This document shows, in pieces, positions 23,945-36,000 of a stretch of 64,000 nucleotides of DNA (position 1 is its first letter; every line of letters starts with the position of its first letter). The stretch is taken from the NCBI GenBank assembly GCA_021234155.1, contig JAJEKV010000006.1, forward strand, positions 20,312,449 to 20,376,448, read 5' to 3'. The notes beneath the pieces were generated by a model that worked only from the letters and a program-made list of their open reading frames with translations, did no database searches and had not been told where the DNA came from. Position numbers and translations under genes: made by a program. The stretch is from Isoetes taiwanensis. Taxonomy: Eukaryota > Streptophyta > Lycopodiopsida > Isoetales > Isoetaceae.

Positions 23945-24104
23945 TCATTCAATATCGCCGGCTCCTCGCAACTTCAAATCTTCATTAAATGTCGGCAACC
24001 AAGGAAGGGGAATGCATGCGGACGGAAGGGGAATGATGCGGGAAGGGAACGCCGCGATTTCGTTCCATGCAAAAGACAGGGGCACATTCCCCAACCCCTT
24101 ACCA

Positions 24105-25450
24105 AAAAAAAAAGAAGATGGGATTTGAGAACGAATGCCTAGTTCCTCCAAAAATATTTTTTGAACTGCTTCCAATTGCTTCCATAATCGAGTAGAAATC
24201 CCAGCCTCCCATATTGGTACACTGTATAGTAGAACTGTTTGCACTAGAGTCTTAGATAAGATCTTTTTCAGCCCCCAATCTGTGAGTGATGCCTTGCAAC
24301 ATTTTGCCAGCATGCTATATAAGGCAGCCCTTCCTCTTGATACTCTTCTTTTCACATGGTTTTTCCAGATGTAATTGGATGCTATATCTATCCCCAAGTA
24401 TTTGTAGCTGTCCACATTCTCTAGAAACTGCCCTTTGTATGTAAATTTCGGCCGTTCCCTAGTTCCAAATATCATAACTTTAAATTTAGATAGATTGACA
24501 CTCATTCATTTCGCATCACAAAAGGTCTCTAAGTTGTTTAAATGTTCTTGAAGAATCTTTCGATTGCTTGCCAGCAGTACCACATCATCTGCATAAAGAA
24601 GTAATTGGATAACATACGTACCTAGTTTTGTGCCTGCAAGAGATCTAGCCCTCAACCAGCCATCCAGTTCATCTATGAAAATTCCGAATAGCGTTGGAGA
24701 TAACGGGCAGCCTTGGCGTACCCCAATGGTGCTCTTTGTGTCTGCATCAAGATCCCAAGAGATCTTGATCAAAATTTCTGCATATAACTGTGAGACAGCC
24801 TCTCTAATATGCTGAGCGACATCAATTTGCACCATGCGGTCATAAAGCTCTTTGAGTGGCACTATATCAAAAGCTTTTGTGAAATCTATGAACGCGACAT
24901 ATAGAGAAGTATTTGATGCCTTGGCCTTTTCTATCAGAGTTTTGAGAGTGAGCACATGATCTAGAGTGTTACGATGCTTGACATTCAGATCGTACATCAG
25001 CTTACTCTGCCCAGACGCTCAGTTTTCTTTCTAGTAAGCTACCTAAGATTTTGGCAAACACACTACCAATTAGAATGGTTCTATAATTGCTTCCACTTTT
25101 TTGTCTCCCCTCTTATGGATTGGATGGACACGGTTTACTCTCCAGTTATATGGCAGCCCTTGCATGAGTCCCTTATTCAGCAAATCTGTTAAAATAGTTA
25201 ACGTTCCATCACCACCCCATTTAAGAAGTTCCACACATAAACCATCTGCATCATGTGCCTTATTGTTATTTGTTCTTGATAAACAATCTGCCACCTCTGC
25301 TTCAGAAAATATATTTGCACTGAGAGCCATTTTTGGCATACTATCTGCACCCTCTTTTTCATTAATATCCTTAACTAGATTAGCGAGGGCTTCCATGTCC
25401 AAAATAGTTTGCTCTGCCCAGAAGCTTTTTGGATTCTTTCTAAATTGGAG
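24105..25450 (-). pseudogene. LINE reverse transcriptase fragment
   Basis: RT domain of a non-LTR retrotransposon, read leftwards. The fingers region (25402-25070) holds NNNKAHDADGLCVELLK, WRVNRVHPIHKRG and the start of the next motif. The palm (24997-24506) holds FIDFTKAFDIVPLKEL (motif A), GVRQGCPLSPTLFGIFIDEL (motif B) and LLLYADDVVLLA (motif C, catalytic YADD intact). After a shift, 24505-24130 continues with MSVNLSKFKVMIFGTRE and YKYLGIDIA, the usual post-RT segment. Endonuclease and C-terminal knuckle are missing here. The 3' side ends near an A/T-run at 24105. Frame breaks between 25070 and 24997 and at 24506 make it non-functional. Confidence 0.9.
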
Positions 25451-25459
25451 GACAGAAAT

Positions 25460-26729
25460 ATGTACATGTATCAGGTAGGTGCCTGAGGACCGAGCTGATC
25501 TCGGCTATCCATGATCTCTTGAAGGTATGATCCCAAACTCTGTACCGAGCTGGTATTCAGCATCTCATGCAGGGGCTGGCCAGGAAGAACCAGCTCAGCG
25601 TAGCGTATCCTAATGTCATCATATGCCGGAACAACTCAAGGGTGTGGCATTAAGTCTTCTACGGCTCCACCGACAGGCGTTGACAAAGCTCTCGCGGATG
25701 CAAGGTTCCCCAATCCATCTCCTCGTCTCAATCCGGAGATGGTGTGCCTCTGTGTGGATAGAGGCGATGGATCTGCGCTTTTTCATGGGTAGATGAGTGC
25801 GCAGGTAGCATTGCGGGCCCCGCTCCAACATGGGACTTATGTGGCGTTGATAATGTGCCGCCTCTTCACCGTTCAAAAGGTGCCGGGTATCCCATAGGTT
25901 GCCGAGGAAGGATGTGTCAAGGTACCGCCTCTCGTGAATGTGGCGACTGTCTCGCTTGCACTTTCGCAAGTAGAGCGTGAATTGTGGTCCGGAAGTTGTT
26001 CCCCACTCAAAAATGTTTGACGAGATGCATGTCCTGCTCGGCCACCAAAACATAGTTTACCACGCTGGTCCTACTTCCTGGTTGTCCTGCCTGCAAGTGT
26101 GCTGGCTGGAGGACGGCCATTGTGCTAGTCCATTGCAAATCACTAGGTCAAAGATACTGCAGAGCAGCAAAAGCTGCCTTCCATAGCACGAGACATGTGT
26201 GTCAGCTGATGTCCGTGGCCAAGCTCCTTCTAAGGGCTCAGCTATAACACATCATCTGTCAGAGGGCCAAATCTCATCGGCTGTTCTGTGCCAGTGCGGG
26301 CATTGAAGTCTCCAACGAGCATGACGCTACCCTCCTGCTTGTGATGTTGTATGTCATCGTATAGATCGACATAGGGCTCCAACCTATCCACACCCGGATG
26401 GTTGTGATAGAAGTTTCTCCCGGCATGTGGGAAGTAGCAGGCCGCCATAAAGAGAGGGCTACCACTGCAATTCTGCATGCGCACCCACATGTACCTGTTA
26501 TGTTTGTCTGTCTTGCATAGGTAAACTGACTGTGCCAGGGCTGTTCGGTAGTAGCAGGCGACCCCTCCTTGCCCTCCTTTTCCTGTGCATTCATTGAAGA
26601 CGGAGTAGTGATAGTATCCTGGCAAGTCAGATACTCTATATCCAGCATGCTCCCATGTTTCCAGGAGGAAGATAAGGCCCAATTGGCGGCAACCAAGTTG
26701 CGGCAAGGAAACATAGAAACATACTGCAC
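25460..26729 (-). pseudogene. LINE copy joining endonuclease directly to C-terminus, RT missing
   Basis: An apurinic-type endonuclease domain (26729-26000) shows GLIFLLETWEHAGYR, ECTGKGGQGGVACYYRTA, WVRMQNCSGSPLFMAACYFP, SVMLVGDFNARTGTEQP with the GDFNxR motif, and a SDH-like end near 25980. Instead of an RT, the sequence continues into a C-terminal type segment, KKRRSIASIHTEAHHLRIETR (about 25770), and a short tail. Related C-terminal pieces occur at 42720-42790 and 57950-58150, and a second copy of the endonuclease lies at 33080-34260. Either the RT was deleted inside one element, or two truncated copies lie side by side. Several stops and frameshifts. Confidence 0.8.
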
Positions 26730-28294
26730 AATAAAAAATGGGAGGTAGTTAAATATGGAAATCTCAAGATTTTAAATAAAGGAATACAGATAAGCAAAAG
26801 TGACAATGAAAATCTATGTCCTAACAAGGAAATCGATATAATGTATACAAGTTTGGAAAGGCCTCAGATGGTAAGAAAAAAAAGAGTCTCTTTCAATGGT
26901 TTAGATCACATAGCTAAATTCAACAAATATAGCCCGACAACAAAATTGTATTTCAAACATAATATTCCAAGCCAGGAAAGTCAAGCAGCTAAGACTCGAA
27001 AGGCAATAATCCAGGATGAGAAAGACAGGGATGATACTTCAGGAAATCAAGAGTTATCAATCAAGGCGACTTGACTGATATAAGTGACTCAGACTCAGGA
27101 AATGGCACTAACAGTTTGGATGAGTTCTATGATAACAATCTTTTCCAAGTACTCACAGAATACTCGAATGAGGATTGTGAGTTGGTTTTGTTGAAAGGGG
27201 ATAAAAATTTTAAATGCTCAATATTTAGTAGTGCACCAACTTCAATTGAGAATTCTATCCCTGTTGGGATACAAAGGGAATTGAAAGCAAACTGAAGGAA
27301 ATTTTACTACAGAAGCTAGAAGTAAGGACAAGAGTGTAGGGGTTGTTAACCAGAGTTATGAAGATTATTTGGAGAACCTTATAAACAAGTGTAACTCAGC
27401 TCATGATAGTTTTGAAGAAGCTCAAGAGATTATCAACAAATCAATACCAGATAGAGCTGTTATCATGTCCTCATCCCAATCTCAAGTGTGTTGCTCTGAC
27501 ATTGCCCAAAACTCTGCCGACAATTCCTTCATGTTAACTGAACCTACCATCTATGATTTACCATCTATTTTAACTGTCCATAAAGATCTGAACATTCAAG
27601 TGATCCAAATTTACAATAGTAACAATTTCATTTGGCATTATATTAATATAGAGCATGCAAGATAGTACATTGGGGTTGTCAATGTTTATGTGCACACTGA
27701 GCCTAGTGATTGAGATCTCCTATGGCAAAACATCCAATATAACATTTCACAGCTCCCTTATATTAATTGGATTATGACTGATGACTTCAACAATACTTCA
27801 CAGTGGGATATGAAATTAGGCAACAAAATCAATATGACGAATGCAGAAAGAATTTAGCTCAATCCATGTTCTACTTTGTGCCATGTTCTAATGTCAAATT
27901 TTCGTGGTCAAATAAGAGAAAGAGACATGATAGAACTTATTGCAACCTAGACAGAGTTTACGTTTCTAATTCCTCCTCCAATATTCTAGATAACTTGTAA
28001 TCACTAGAGATGAAGGAGCCATATTTTCTGATCATCATCCATTGGTTCTTGAGTTTGAGGACCTCAGCCTTCAAAGATACCAAGCCAAGACCTCCTTTAA
28101 ACTTAACACTTCTCTCCTGACAAATTCAAAGTTCTGCAAGGAGTTCAGAGAGTACTATTCGAGCCTTTCAAAAGTTCCTCCCCATCAATCTATGACATTA
28201 TTCTATTCTAAATTGAAAAAATCCAAAGCTTGGATTAAAAATTGAGGGATTGGAGTGAAGAAAGAAAGAGATCATCTCAAATCGAAGTTGTTTA

Positions 28295-28695
28295 ACAGAA
28301 TTAGACATTTACTTATGGTGGATTATAACAATGTTAACCTTCATGAAGAAGAAAATAGATTGGAAATGGAGATTAAACAATTGAGGAATACCAAGCGAGA
28401 GGTCTTGCTCTCAAGGCCAAAATTAGTTATGCTAAGGAGATGGACAATTCATCCTCTGTTTTTTTCTTTAAGAGAGTTAAACAAAGAATTCTCAATAATG
28501 TTATCACCCAAGTTAAAGATGATAACAGAATTAGACATTTTCTTATGGTGGATTATAACAATGTTAAGCTTCATGAAGGAGCAAATAGATTGGAAATGGA
28601 TATTAAACAATTGAGGAATACCAAGCGAGAGGGCTTGCTCTCAAGGCCAAAATTAGTTATGCTAAGGAGATGAACAATTCATCCTCTGCTTTTTT
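28295..28695 (+). repeat. 230-bp tandem duplication inside the L1-type LINE
   Basis: A segment beginning AACAGAATTAGACATTT at 28295 recurs at 28525 (offset 230). It runs through the words CAATTGAGGAATACCAAGCG and TTAGTTATGCTAAGGAG to TTTTTTCTTTAAGA near 28695. The copies differ at only a few bases. Without the duplication the frame FFFKRVKQRI...VKDDN would pass straight into ITDDLTIREFF. Confidence 0.9.
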
Positions 28696-29605
28696 CTTTA
28701 AGATGATAATGATAATATTATCACGGATGACCTTACTATTAGGGAATTCTTCTTCCATAAATATAAGAATCTCTTTGTGGATCAAACATAGACAATGAAA
28801 TGGTAGATGTTTAGTTTCACATTTTCAGTGCCATCAATCATTCCCATTCTATGTCTGATGAAGTCTTAAATTGCCCTACTGAAAATGAGATTTTCAAGGC
28901 CATTGTTAAAATGAAGCATGGAAAAGCTCCAGGGCCTGATGGATTCCCACCCGAGTTGTATGTGGATTTCTGGGATATTTTAAAGATGGATCTTACCACT
29001 TTCATTAGAGGATATTGGTTCTTCATGGAGCTTCCTCCCTCCTATACTTCTAGTATGATCTCTCTTATACCTAAAAAGAGCAATCCTTGTGCTTTAAATG
29101 ATTGGACACCGATTTCTTTAACTAATACCACATACAAAATTGTAGCCAAGATCATTGCAGAAAGGATAAAAGCTCACCTACAGAACGACTGATATCCGGT
29201 TTTGCTCACCCAGATTCTTACCAAAAAAAGATTCATTTGGACAATTATGTGTAAAACAAATGAGGCCTTGTAAATCGGAATAAAATCTCAAATCAAAATT
29301 GCCTTCTTCTAAAACTTGATTTCAAGAGAGCCTATGATTGTATGAATTGGAACTTTATGGAACGTGCAATGCACTGTATAGGGATCCACCCTCAACTTTT
29401 CCATAGAATTATAGGGTTAAATATAAATGCTTACTCTGCCTTATTAATTAATGGCACTCCAACTGAATTTTTCACCATCAAAAAGGGAGTTAGACAGGGG
29501 TGTCCTTTGGCTCCCCTATTTGTTTTTTACTGTGGCTGAAATCTTAGCCAGACATATCTTTTGCCTGCAAATAGCTCGTCAGATAACTGGTCTCCAAATG
29601 CTAGA

Positions 29606-31145
29606 CACTACAAGAGGATAGCCATTTTTCATCACTTTAATATCACCTAAAATTTCAAAAAGTATTAAGTGATATAAATAATGATATTCAAGGTACAGTG
29701 GCACTATCAATGACAAGATTCTATCATCTATAGCATCGTCAACATTGTCATAAATATGGTCAACAATTATATCAGTACAAATTAATGACAATATATGTGT
29801 TACTAATAGCGCCATGAATAATATCATATATTGCATCGGCTTTACCATCATTTATTACTCCAATGGTATTAATGACAATATAAGTGCTATAGCTTATATG
29901 GCGATTTTACAATATCACCCTTAGCTTCATCTATAGTATCACAATTTGACATTATTATATCAATGCTAGCATATGATGCTATATGTGTCGATAATAGCAT
30001 CATGGATAATATCAAGACTTACATCACTCTTACTATAAATCTTGTTGTAATTTTGATAATGATAATACAAGTGTTAATGCTTATAACAATTAGAATATCA
30101 TTTGTGATGGCACTACCTTCTTCAAACTCCCACAGACAGAGTACACAAAATGACACTATTAGAACAAGAAAGAAAAAGATTCTACAAACTCCCATAGACA
30201 TTAGCCCAACAAAAAGGATGTGGCCAGTCCTCTTGGCCCTCTTACTTCAGATTTTTTTCATATTTTTAGTATGATAAGTTAGTCTTCTTTTGGCACAAAA
30301 AAAGATCTAACCATCGCCCTAATTTGTAACGCTTTGATCTTCCACGCCCAAATCTAGCCCTAGATCTCATGGCCTATGTTTGGCCCATCCGATCATCCAA
30401 ACAATTTCTTTTTACCCTAAGAAAAAAAAAGTTTAAAGTGCCAGATCTCTGTGACATGTTATGCAAATCTTCAGAAGTGCTTAGGTCGCCTTTGTCCCGC
30501 TAATGGTCTTAATGCGGTAAAGGCACTACTTATATCCGCATCAATCCCACTTCTAATCGTTTCTAAGTGTATCTATATCTCTTATTTCCGAGGTCAATCC
30601 TTCTTTACGCCTTGGAATATAGTATAAGTTATCGCTTTGGAGTTTGGGCGTCACATTTCCAAGACCACAAAACTATTGTTTTATCTAAAACCTATACCTC
30701 ATCAAAGTAACTCTTGCATTGTGAGATACGAGTTCAAAGTATAGCTGCTTCATTAAAGACAAAGGTTTATGCTTCTTTAGTTGCAATTCTATGGACCAAG
30801 TACAAGGACATTGTCTTAAGATGAAATCTGCCTTTGGTTTTCTTTGTTCATGGAAGATTCATGTTGTTTTTAAAGCAATATGAACATGAATAGCAAGTTT
30901 CTGGGTTTCTTCAAAAAGCTGCTTCTGAAGTCTTCTTTTCTAAAACATGCAGGTGCAACGTGGGTTTCTTGAAGTCAACTTGCAGCTCATGTAAATTGTG
31001 GTCAAGTTGTAGGTGTCGAATGTACACTTCATTGTGATGTACAATTCAAATCTTTTGAGCTGCAAAATCTAAAAAATCTGAAAATGGGATTTTAAGCCAA
31101 TAAATGATGAAACTAGTGGCTTAGATCGCTTATTCTCTTGTAGTG
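29606..31145. mobile_element. Non-autonomous CACTA (En/Spm) DNA transposon, 1,540 bp
   Basis: Begins CACTACAAGAG (29606-29616) and ends CTCTTGTAGTG (31135-31145), a perfect 11-bp terminal inverted repeat of the CACTA superfamily. It is flanked by a 3-bp target duplication, AGA, at 29603-29605 and 31146-31148. Removing the element and one AGA rejoins the host LINE's RT frame exactly. The left subterminal part carries repeated AATGACAATAT-like words, as expected for transposase-binding subterminal repeats. No transposase is encoded, so it would need an autonomous partner. Confidence 0.97.
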
Positions 31146-33079
31146 AGACTCCAATAAGCAACTCACTGTACTACAATATGCTGATGATACCTTCATCATG
31201 CTAAAAGTTGACAATGAAGTCTTGGACAATTTCTTTGATTGTATCAATATTTTTGGAGTTGCTTCTGGAGTCTTTCTCAACGTTGACAAATGTTCTATCT
31301 TATGGGATAATCCTACTGATACTGTTAACACAAGGGGAATTAAGATTGTACAGCCCAATGAGAGCATCACCCTCCTCGGCTTGCCAATCTCTCTTAACAA
31401 CACAAGGAAGGGTGTCTGGGGTAGTATTATAAATAGGATCAAGAGGAAAGTCAATGGGATCAGTTTAAGTCTATCTAGAGCTAGGAGAATCATAGTGGCT
31501 AACTCAATTCTTGCAAGTACTCATATATATTTCTCTTCAATCCTCATATAGCTGACAAAAAATCTTACAACCTTATTGAAAAGTGTGTTAGAAAATTCAT
31601 CTGGTCTGGGATGCATTGTCTTGATTGGAAGGAGCTAGCTCATGATAAGGATTGGTGGGGGAGGTGGGTGGAAGGGCTAGGTTGTAAATCCTTCTTTAAG
31701 CAAGCCCAAGCTCTAGGTGCAAAGTTCATTTGGAAAGCGGTTAATGGGTTTAATTCTCTTACTATGGACTTCATCAAATATTGGCTATCTAAAAGTAAAC
31801 CTTTCAAAAAGTCAAACTGTCAACATATCCTTCCCCGACTGCTTTTCACTCCTTCAATGCTAGTCCAAATACATCTCATTTGATGAGAAACCTTTTTAAG
31901 ACATGGAATGAGGTGGCTCCAACCTTCGAGCATACAAGCATCAGTGCACATAGTGGTTCTTTCTCTATTTTCTAGTCCCCTATTTTTGCAAAGAATGGTT
32001 ACTCTTGCTGAAAGCAACACCCTAAAAGCTACAGAAAATGGAAAAATGCAAGTTTCTCAGTTTTATCTGACCTATGGCTTGGAAATAGGTGGAGATCTTG
32101 GAATGAGATGAACCTAAATGGTATTTCCACTCTCGCTGACAAGCTTCTATACAAACACATTCTCCTTTCTTTAAATGGAATCAATCAGTTTCCAGTTGCA
32201 GATTCTGCCAATTGGACACGTGGGAAGAATAAAGGTTATGGTGTCTCTAGGACCTACAAGCTAATTTCTGATGCTAAATCCAATAGGTTCCCATCCAAAT
32301 GGAACTTAGCTCCAAATGAGTTTCTTAGAATCTTAAAAAATTGTTGGAAATCTTATTATCAACCGAAAATTCAGCTTATGGCATGGCTTTCTCTCCACAT
32401 TGCTATTCCTTCTAAATTATATATTAATAAGAGATTGAACAACTGTGATCTCAACTTTGATCCTACCTGTGATGTTTGTAAGGGGAGGCCAGAATCTGTT
32501 ACTTATATTTTGAGCTGCCCTTGAATTTCAGTCTGGTTTCAGAATTAACTTCCAGGGTTCCATCTGTCAGTTTCTTGGGGAAAGTAATGCCTTTGTTAAC
32601 TCTTTGTAACAAATTGCCATATGATGTGTTTGGAAATTCCGAAATGCAATTACTCTTGGAAATCGAAACATGAGTATTCCTAGTTTGAAGCTTATGTTTA
32701 TGGTTAAGTTATCTACTTGTGTTATGTCTCATAAGGCTAAAAACGAGGATGCTTTTGATAGGAAATGACTTGCATTTAGTCAATTTGTAGGTCACTCATT
32801 CAAATGCAGTTACTCTCAAATGTCTTCTAATGATTTTATGGACTTCAGATTTATGGAATCTCTTGACAGGATTGCTTAATGGTCACCCAAAATTCGATGA
32901 CATTTCTGACAATGAGGCCTGGCTTCAGCTGAATTCTTTAGGCCATCACATTCCTCCATCAAATTTAGGTCCTATGGTAGCTAGGTTCAAAGATATTCTA
33001 CTTGATGTCTATCAGGCTTTGATCCTTAATATTTTGCTCTTTTCATTACTGTGTTTCTGAGCACCCTTCACCAGAAGGT

Positions 33080-34430
33080 CCTGGAATGGTGGTCCAGAAG
33101 GCAGAACATATCCTGTTGACGGGAGTGGTGTACCTAGCTTTTCTAGGCTTAAGAAAAAGGCAATATTGGTTGACTGCATGCGGTTATGGAGCAGGGCCTA
33201 TGATATGACGGAGCAAGCGTTTGTGTTCCTTGCACTCAGCATCAAACTACTAGTTACGCAGGAAGGTTGTGGTCCACAAGGTCCATCGAGGGCGGTTTCT
33301 TCCAAAGCACCTGTCTGCAGCAGCCCCGAGGATGTCAAGTAGCTTGTTCGCCTATTGCTCTAGAATAAAGAACCGCAAAATGTCTACCAAGTCGTCTTTG
33401 AGCCTCTGTATGTTCATAGTCCAATCGCAGTTGAGGCATGTGAGGAGGTGCCCGCACAGGAGGTTGGAATAACCTGTCAAGCCAGCTACATATAAAGTGG
33501 TAGGTAATCTGAGTCCAGCTCCTCATCCCTACTATTTGTTCCCACTCGGAAGTGCTTGATAACATGCATATCATGCTCAGCCACCAAACATAGTCCACCC
33601 CACTAGATCTGCCACCCCTGGTTCTCCTATGTGCAAGTGTGCTTGCAGGAAGATAGCCATTGTGCCAATCCATTGCAAATTACCAGGTCAAAGATGCTGG
33701 AGAGCAGAAGCAACTACCTACCATTGCGTGTGACCTGATTGTCGTTCGATGCCCATGGCCAAGCTCCTTCATGAATGGCACACTTGCAACACATCGCCAG
33801 TCAGGGGATCAAACTCATGGGTTGTTCTGCACCAGTCAGTGTGTGCATTGAAGTTTTGACAAGTATGACACTACCCAATTGCTTGTATTGCTGTATGTCA
33901 TCATATAGATTCGACATAGGGGTCCAACTTATCCAGATCCAAGTGGGTGCGATAGAGGTTGCTCTTGGCATGTCAGAAGTAGCAGGTCGTCACAAAGAGA
34001 GGGTTGCTGCTGAAGTTTTGCACGAGCACCCACAAAAGTACCGGATTGTTAGCAATGCGCCTTAGCGGGAAGACATGTCTATGCCAGAGCTATCAGGTAG
34101 TAGCAGAGGTGAGCCTCCTGTGTCCCCGCTTTCCTATGCATTCATAGAAGATGGAGTAGCACTGGCATCCTGGCAAGTCGGGTAACCTATATCTTGCATG
34201 CTCCCATGCTTCCATGAGGAAGATGAGGCCCATACCTGTGGCAATCGAGTTGAGACTATCTCCCTTCTGCCATAGGAAGCCCCGACAATTCTAGGATGTG
34301 GAGGCACAATCCCTATTCGCTCGCTGGAGCTGCAATTGCAGATTCGGTGGTGGCGGCACAATTCCTCTTCTCCTCTTCTGTTAGGGTTTCCCACCTTCCT
34401 AGCTCAGCAATAGCTGCATTCTCTACGAAT
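33080..34430 (-). pseudogene. Second LINE endonuclease-region fragment
   Basis: A diverged copy of the endonuclease region at 26000-26730, same strand. On the minus strand it shows GLIFLMEAWEHARYR (about 34225), then CYFPHA/GDFNAR-region equivalents in several frames, then VDYVWWLSMICMLSSTSEWEQ (about 33600-33530) and a tail to about 33080 not shared with the other copy. The plus-strand phrasing at 33650-34040 parallels 26100-26470 nearly word for word. Many indels; no RT. It begins right after the stop of the L1-type LINE at 33059. Confidence 0.75.
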
Positions 34431-36000
34431 GGGTAATCATATGTCTCGTATACCTGCTAGAAGCATCTGAAACACAATTATTTATCTATACATTCTTGTC
34501 TTTTATCTTTAGATATTGACTACAAGAACTGCTTCTGTCTTTACTGGTTGAGGGTGTTTCCTTACCCTTGCTCTTTGAAGTTAATATTCTTTTTGTCTTG
34601 CCTTCCATAATTATTGCTATAAGGGGTCTTGGCAAATGCCGACTAGATTTTCTTGAACTATATAACCCTATGTTTTTGCCCTCAAAGCCATCCTACTTCT
34701 GTGTCTGATCCTAAGATTTTGTAGCTGATGACTTTTCCGTCCGTTACGGAGACCGTGCAGGGGTTGATTGCTCTAGCAAGCTTCATATATTGTCATTCAA
34801 CCGTTCTATATACCCCTCAATTGTTCGTCCGTCACTAGGTTTTTGGCACATAAAATCTCAACTTCATGAAGTCCTCCATGTATATTTGTGCAGTCTTCTG
34901 CCCATGTTCTTGCATATAAAACTTGTGCACTTTGGGAATATAATGCTGCTTAAGGCTTTGGCAAATTTCTTGAATCTGCAGCTATTCCTAATTAGGCAAT
35001 GTGCTTTTGCATGTCCCTTTCACAAAAATTCTGGCTGCACCGTAAAGTTTAATTACAGCAACCCTGCCCTTATCCTTCATCTCGTAAGCATTTTTTTACT
35101 CCTTCATCTTATCTCATCTCATCTCATCAAGCCATAAATATGCTCCCATGCCCAATTTTATTACCCGAGAATTGCTTGAGCTTACATGCTTTCCTTCTTT
35201 TGATAGTTGGATCCTTTGTCAATTTTGTCTCGGTTATGTCTTCCCTTGAAATGTATGTCTCTTCGTCTCCATCTAATTCTATGTCAGGCTTGGAGATGTA
35301 GGATATTGACTCTAAGCTTGGCAATTTGTGTCAGATCCTTTTCTTTCCCTTCATTTTTAGGTTCTCGGGGTGCTAATTGTACTTGTAGTAATTGAATAAT
35401 GGCATCCGCTAGGTTTAATGCCCTTTCTGCCAATAGGGCCATGATCTCCTGTATGTCCAACTGCATCTAGCACATTCTCTATTCAGGTGTTTGCATTGCC
35501 TCTATCACCGAAGAAGTTCTAAGGTTGTCTCCTTGCTTCCTTCCCCTTAGTTGTCCTCTTCCTCCCTTGGGCTTCATTTGTTCAGTTATTTCAGCATTCC
35601 CAGAAGTTTCTTTGTTGTCGCCTCTCGATCCTGCCAGGTGTCTTCAACATTCTCGGCCTCTTCATCGTTTTGAATATTATCAGTTCTCCTCGAATGTTCT
35701 ACATTCTTTTGTATGGTGGCAACTCCTTGAATGCTGGGTCATCAATTGGCATGATCCTTCTCGGGGTTTATTTAGCCCTCACCATAACCAACTGTTCTTC
35801 AATCTCTTGGTGAGCTCTTTAATGGACAGCGACGCAAAAAAACAGAAAAGTCTATCTTTGAAAATTTGAGATCACTTATGTAGAGTCGAAAGGGAATCTA
35901 GGGTCTTGAGGTTCAAAACATGTTACCTAACTTTTAGATGTAATTATACAGTTCAGCCTATTTAAGGAATTGGACTAAGGAATAACAGTGGAACATATTT
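34431..36000. other. Unclassified, possibly LINE ORF1 remnant on the minus strand
   Basis: Minus-strand polar, coil-prone runs such as EEAENVEDTWQDREATTKKL (about 35690) and MALLAERALNLADAIIQLL (35466-35284) could be the ORF1 region of the LINE fragment at 33080-34430, but no knuckle or RNA-binding motif is seen. A (TCTCA)n microsatellite lies at 35108-35128. Plus-strand frames (34790-35137, 35525-35869) have no motifs. Confidence 0.3.
35108..35128. repeat. (TCTCA)n microsatellite
   Basis: About four TCTCA units. A short simple repeat resembling the LINE tails elsewhere in the window, but no conserved 3' end lies beside it. Confidence 0.8.

Larger units (their letters stand above)
26841..33059 (+). 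pseudogene. L1-type LINE, interrupted by a CACTA element
   Basis: Plus-strand non-LTR element. Polar leader frames (26841-27665) are followed by an endonuclease remnant: FSWSNKRKRHDRTYCNLDRVYV (about 27895) and SDHHPLVLEFE (about 28030). The RT has KMKHGKAPGPDGFPPELY, SLIPKKSNPCALNDWTPISL (28910-29130), LLLKLDFKRAYDCMNW (motif A, 29309) and KKGVRQGCPLAPL (motif B, 29480). At 29605 it is broken by a 1,540-bp CACTA insertion. Motif C resumes with LQYADDTFIMLK (31171), then the thumb and a zf-RVT domain (32230-32520; FDPTCDVCKGRPESV). The motifs mark the plant L1 lineage. The catalytic YADD and DFKRAYD survive, but stops, frameshifts and a 230-bp internal duplication disable it. Stop at 33057-33059. 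Confidence 0.9.
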
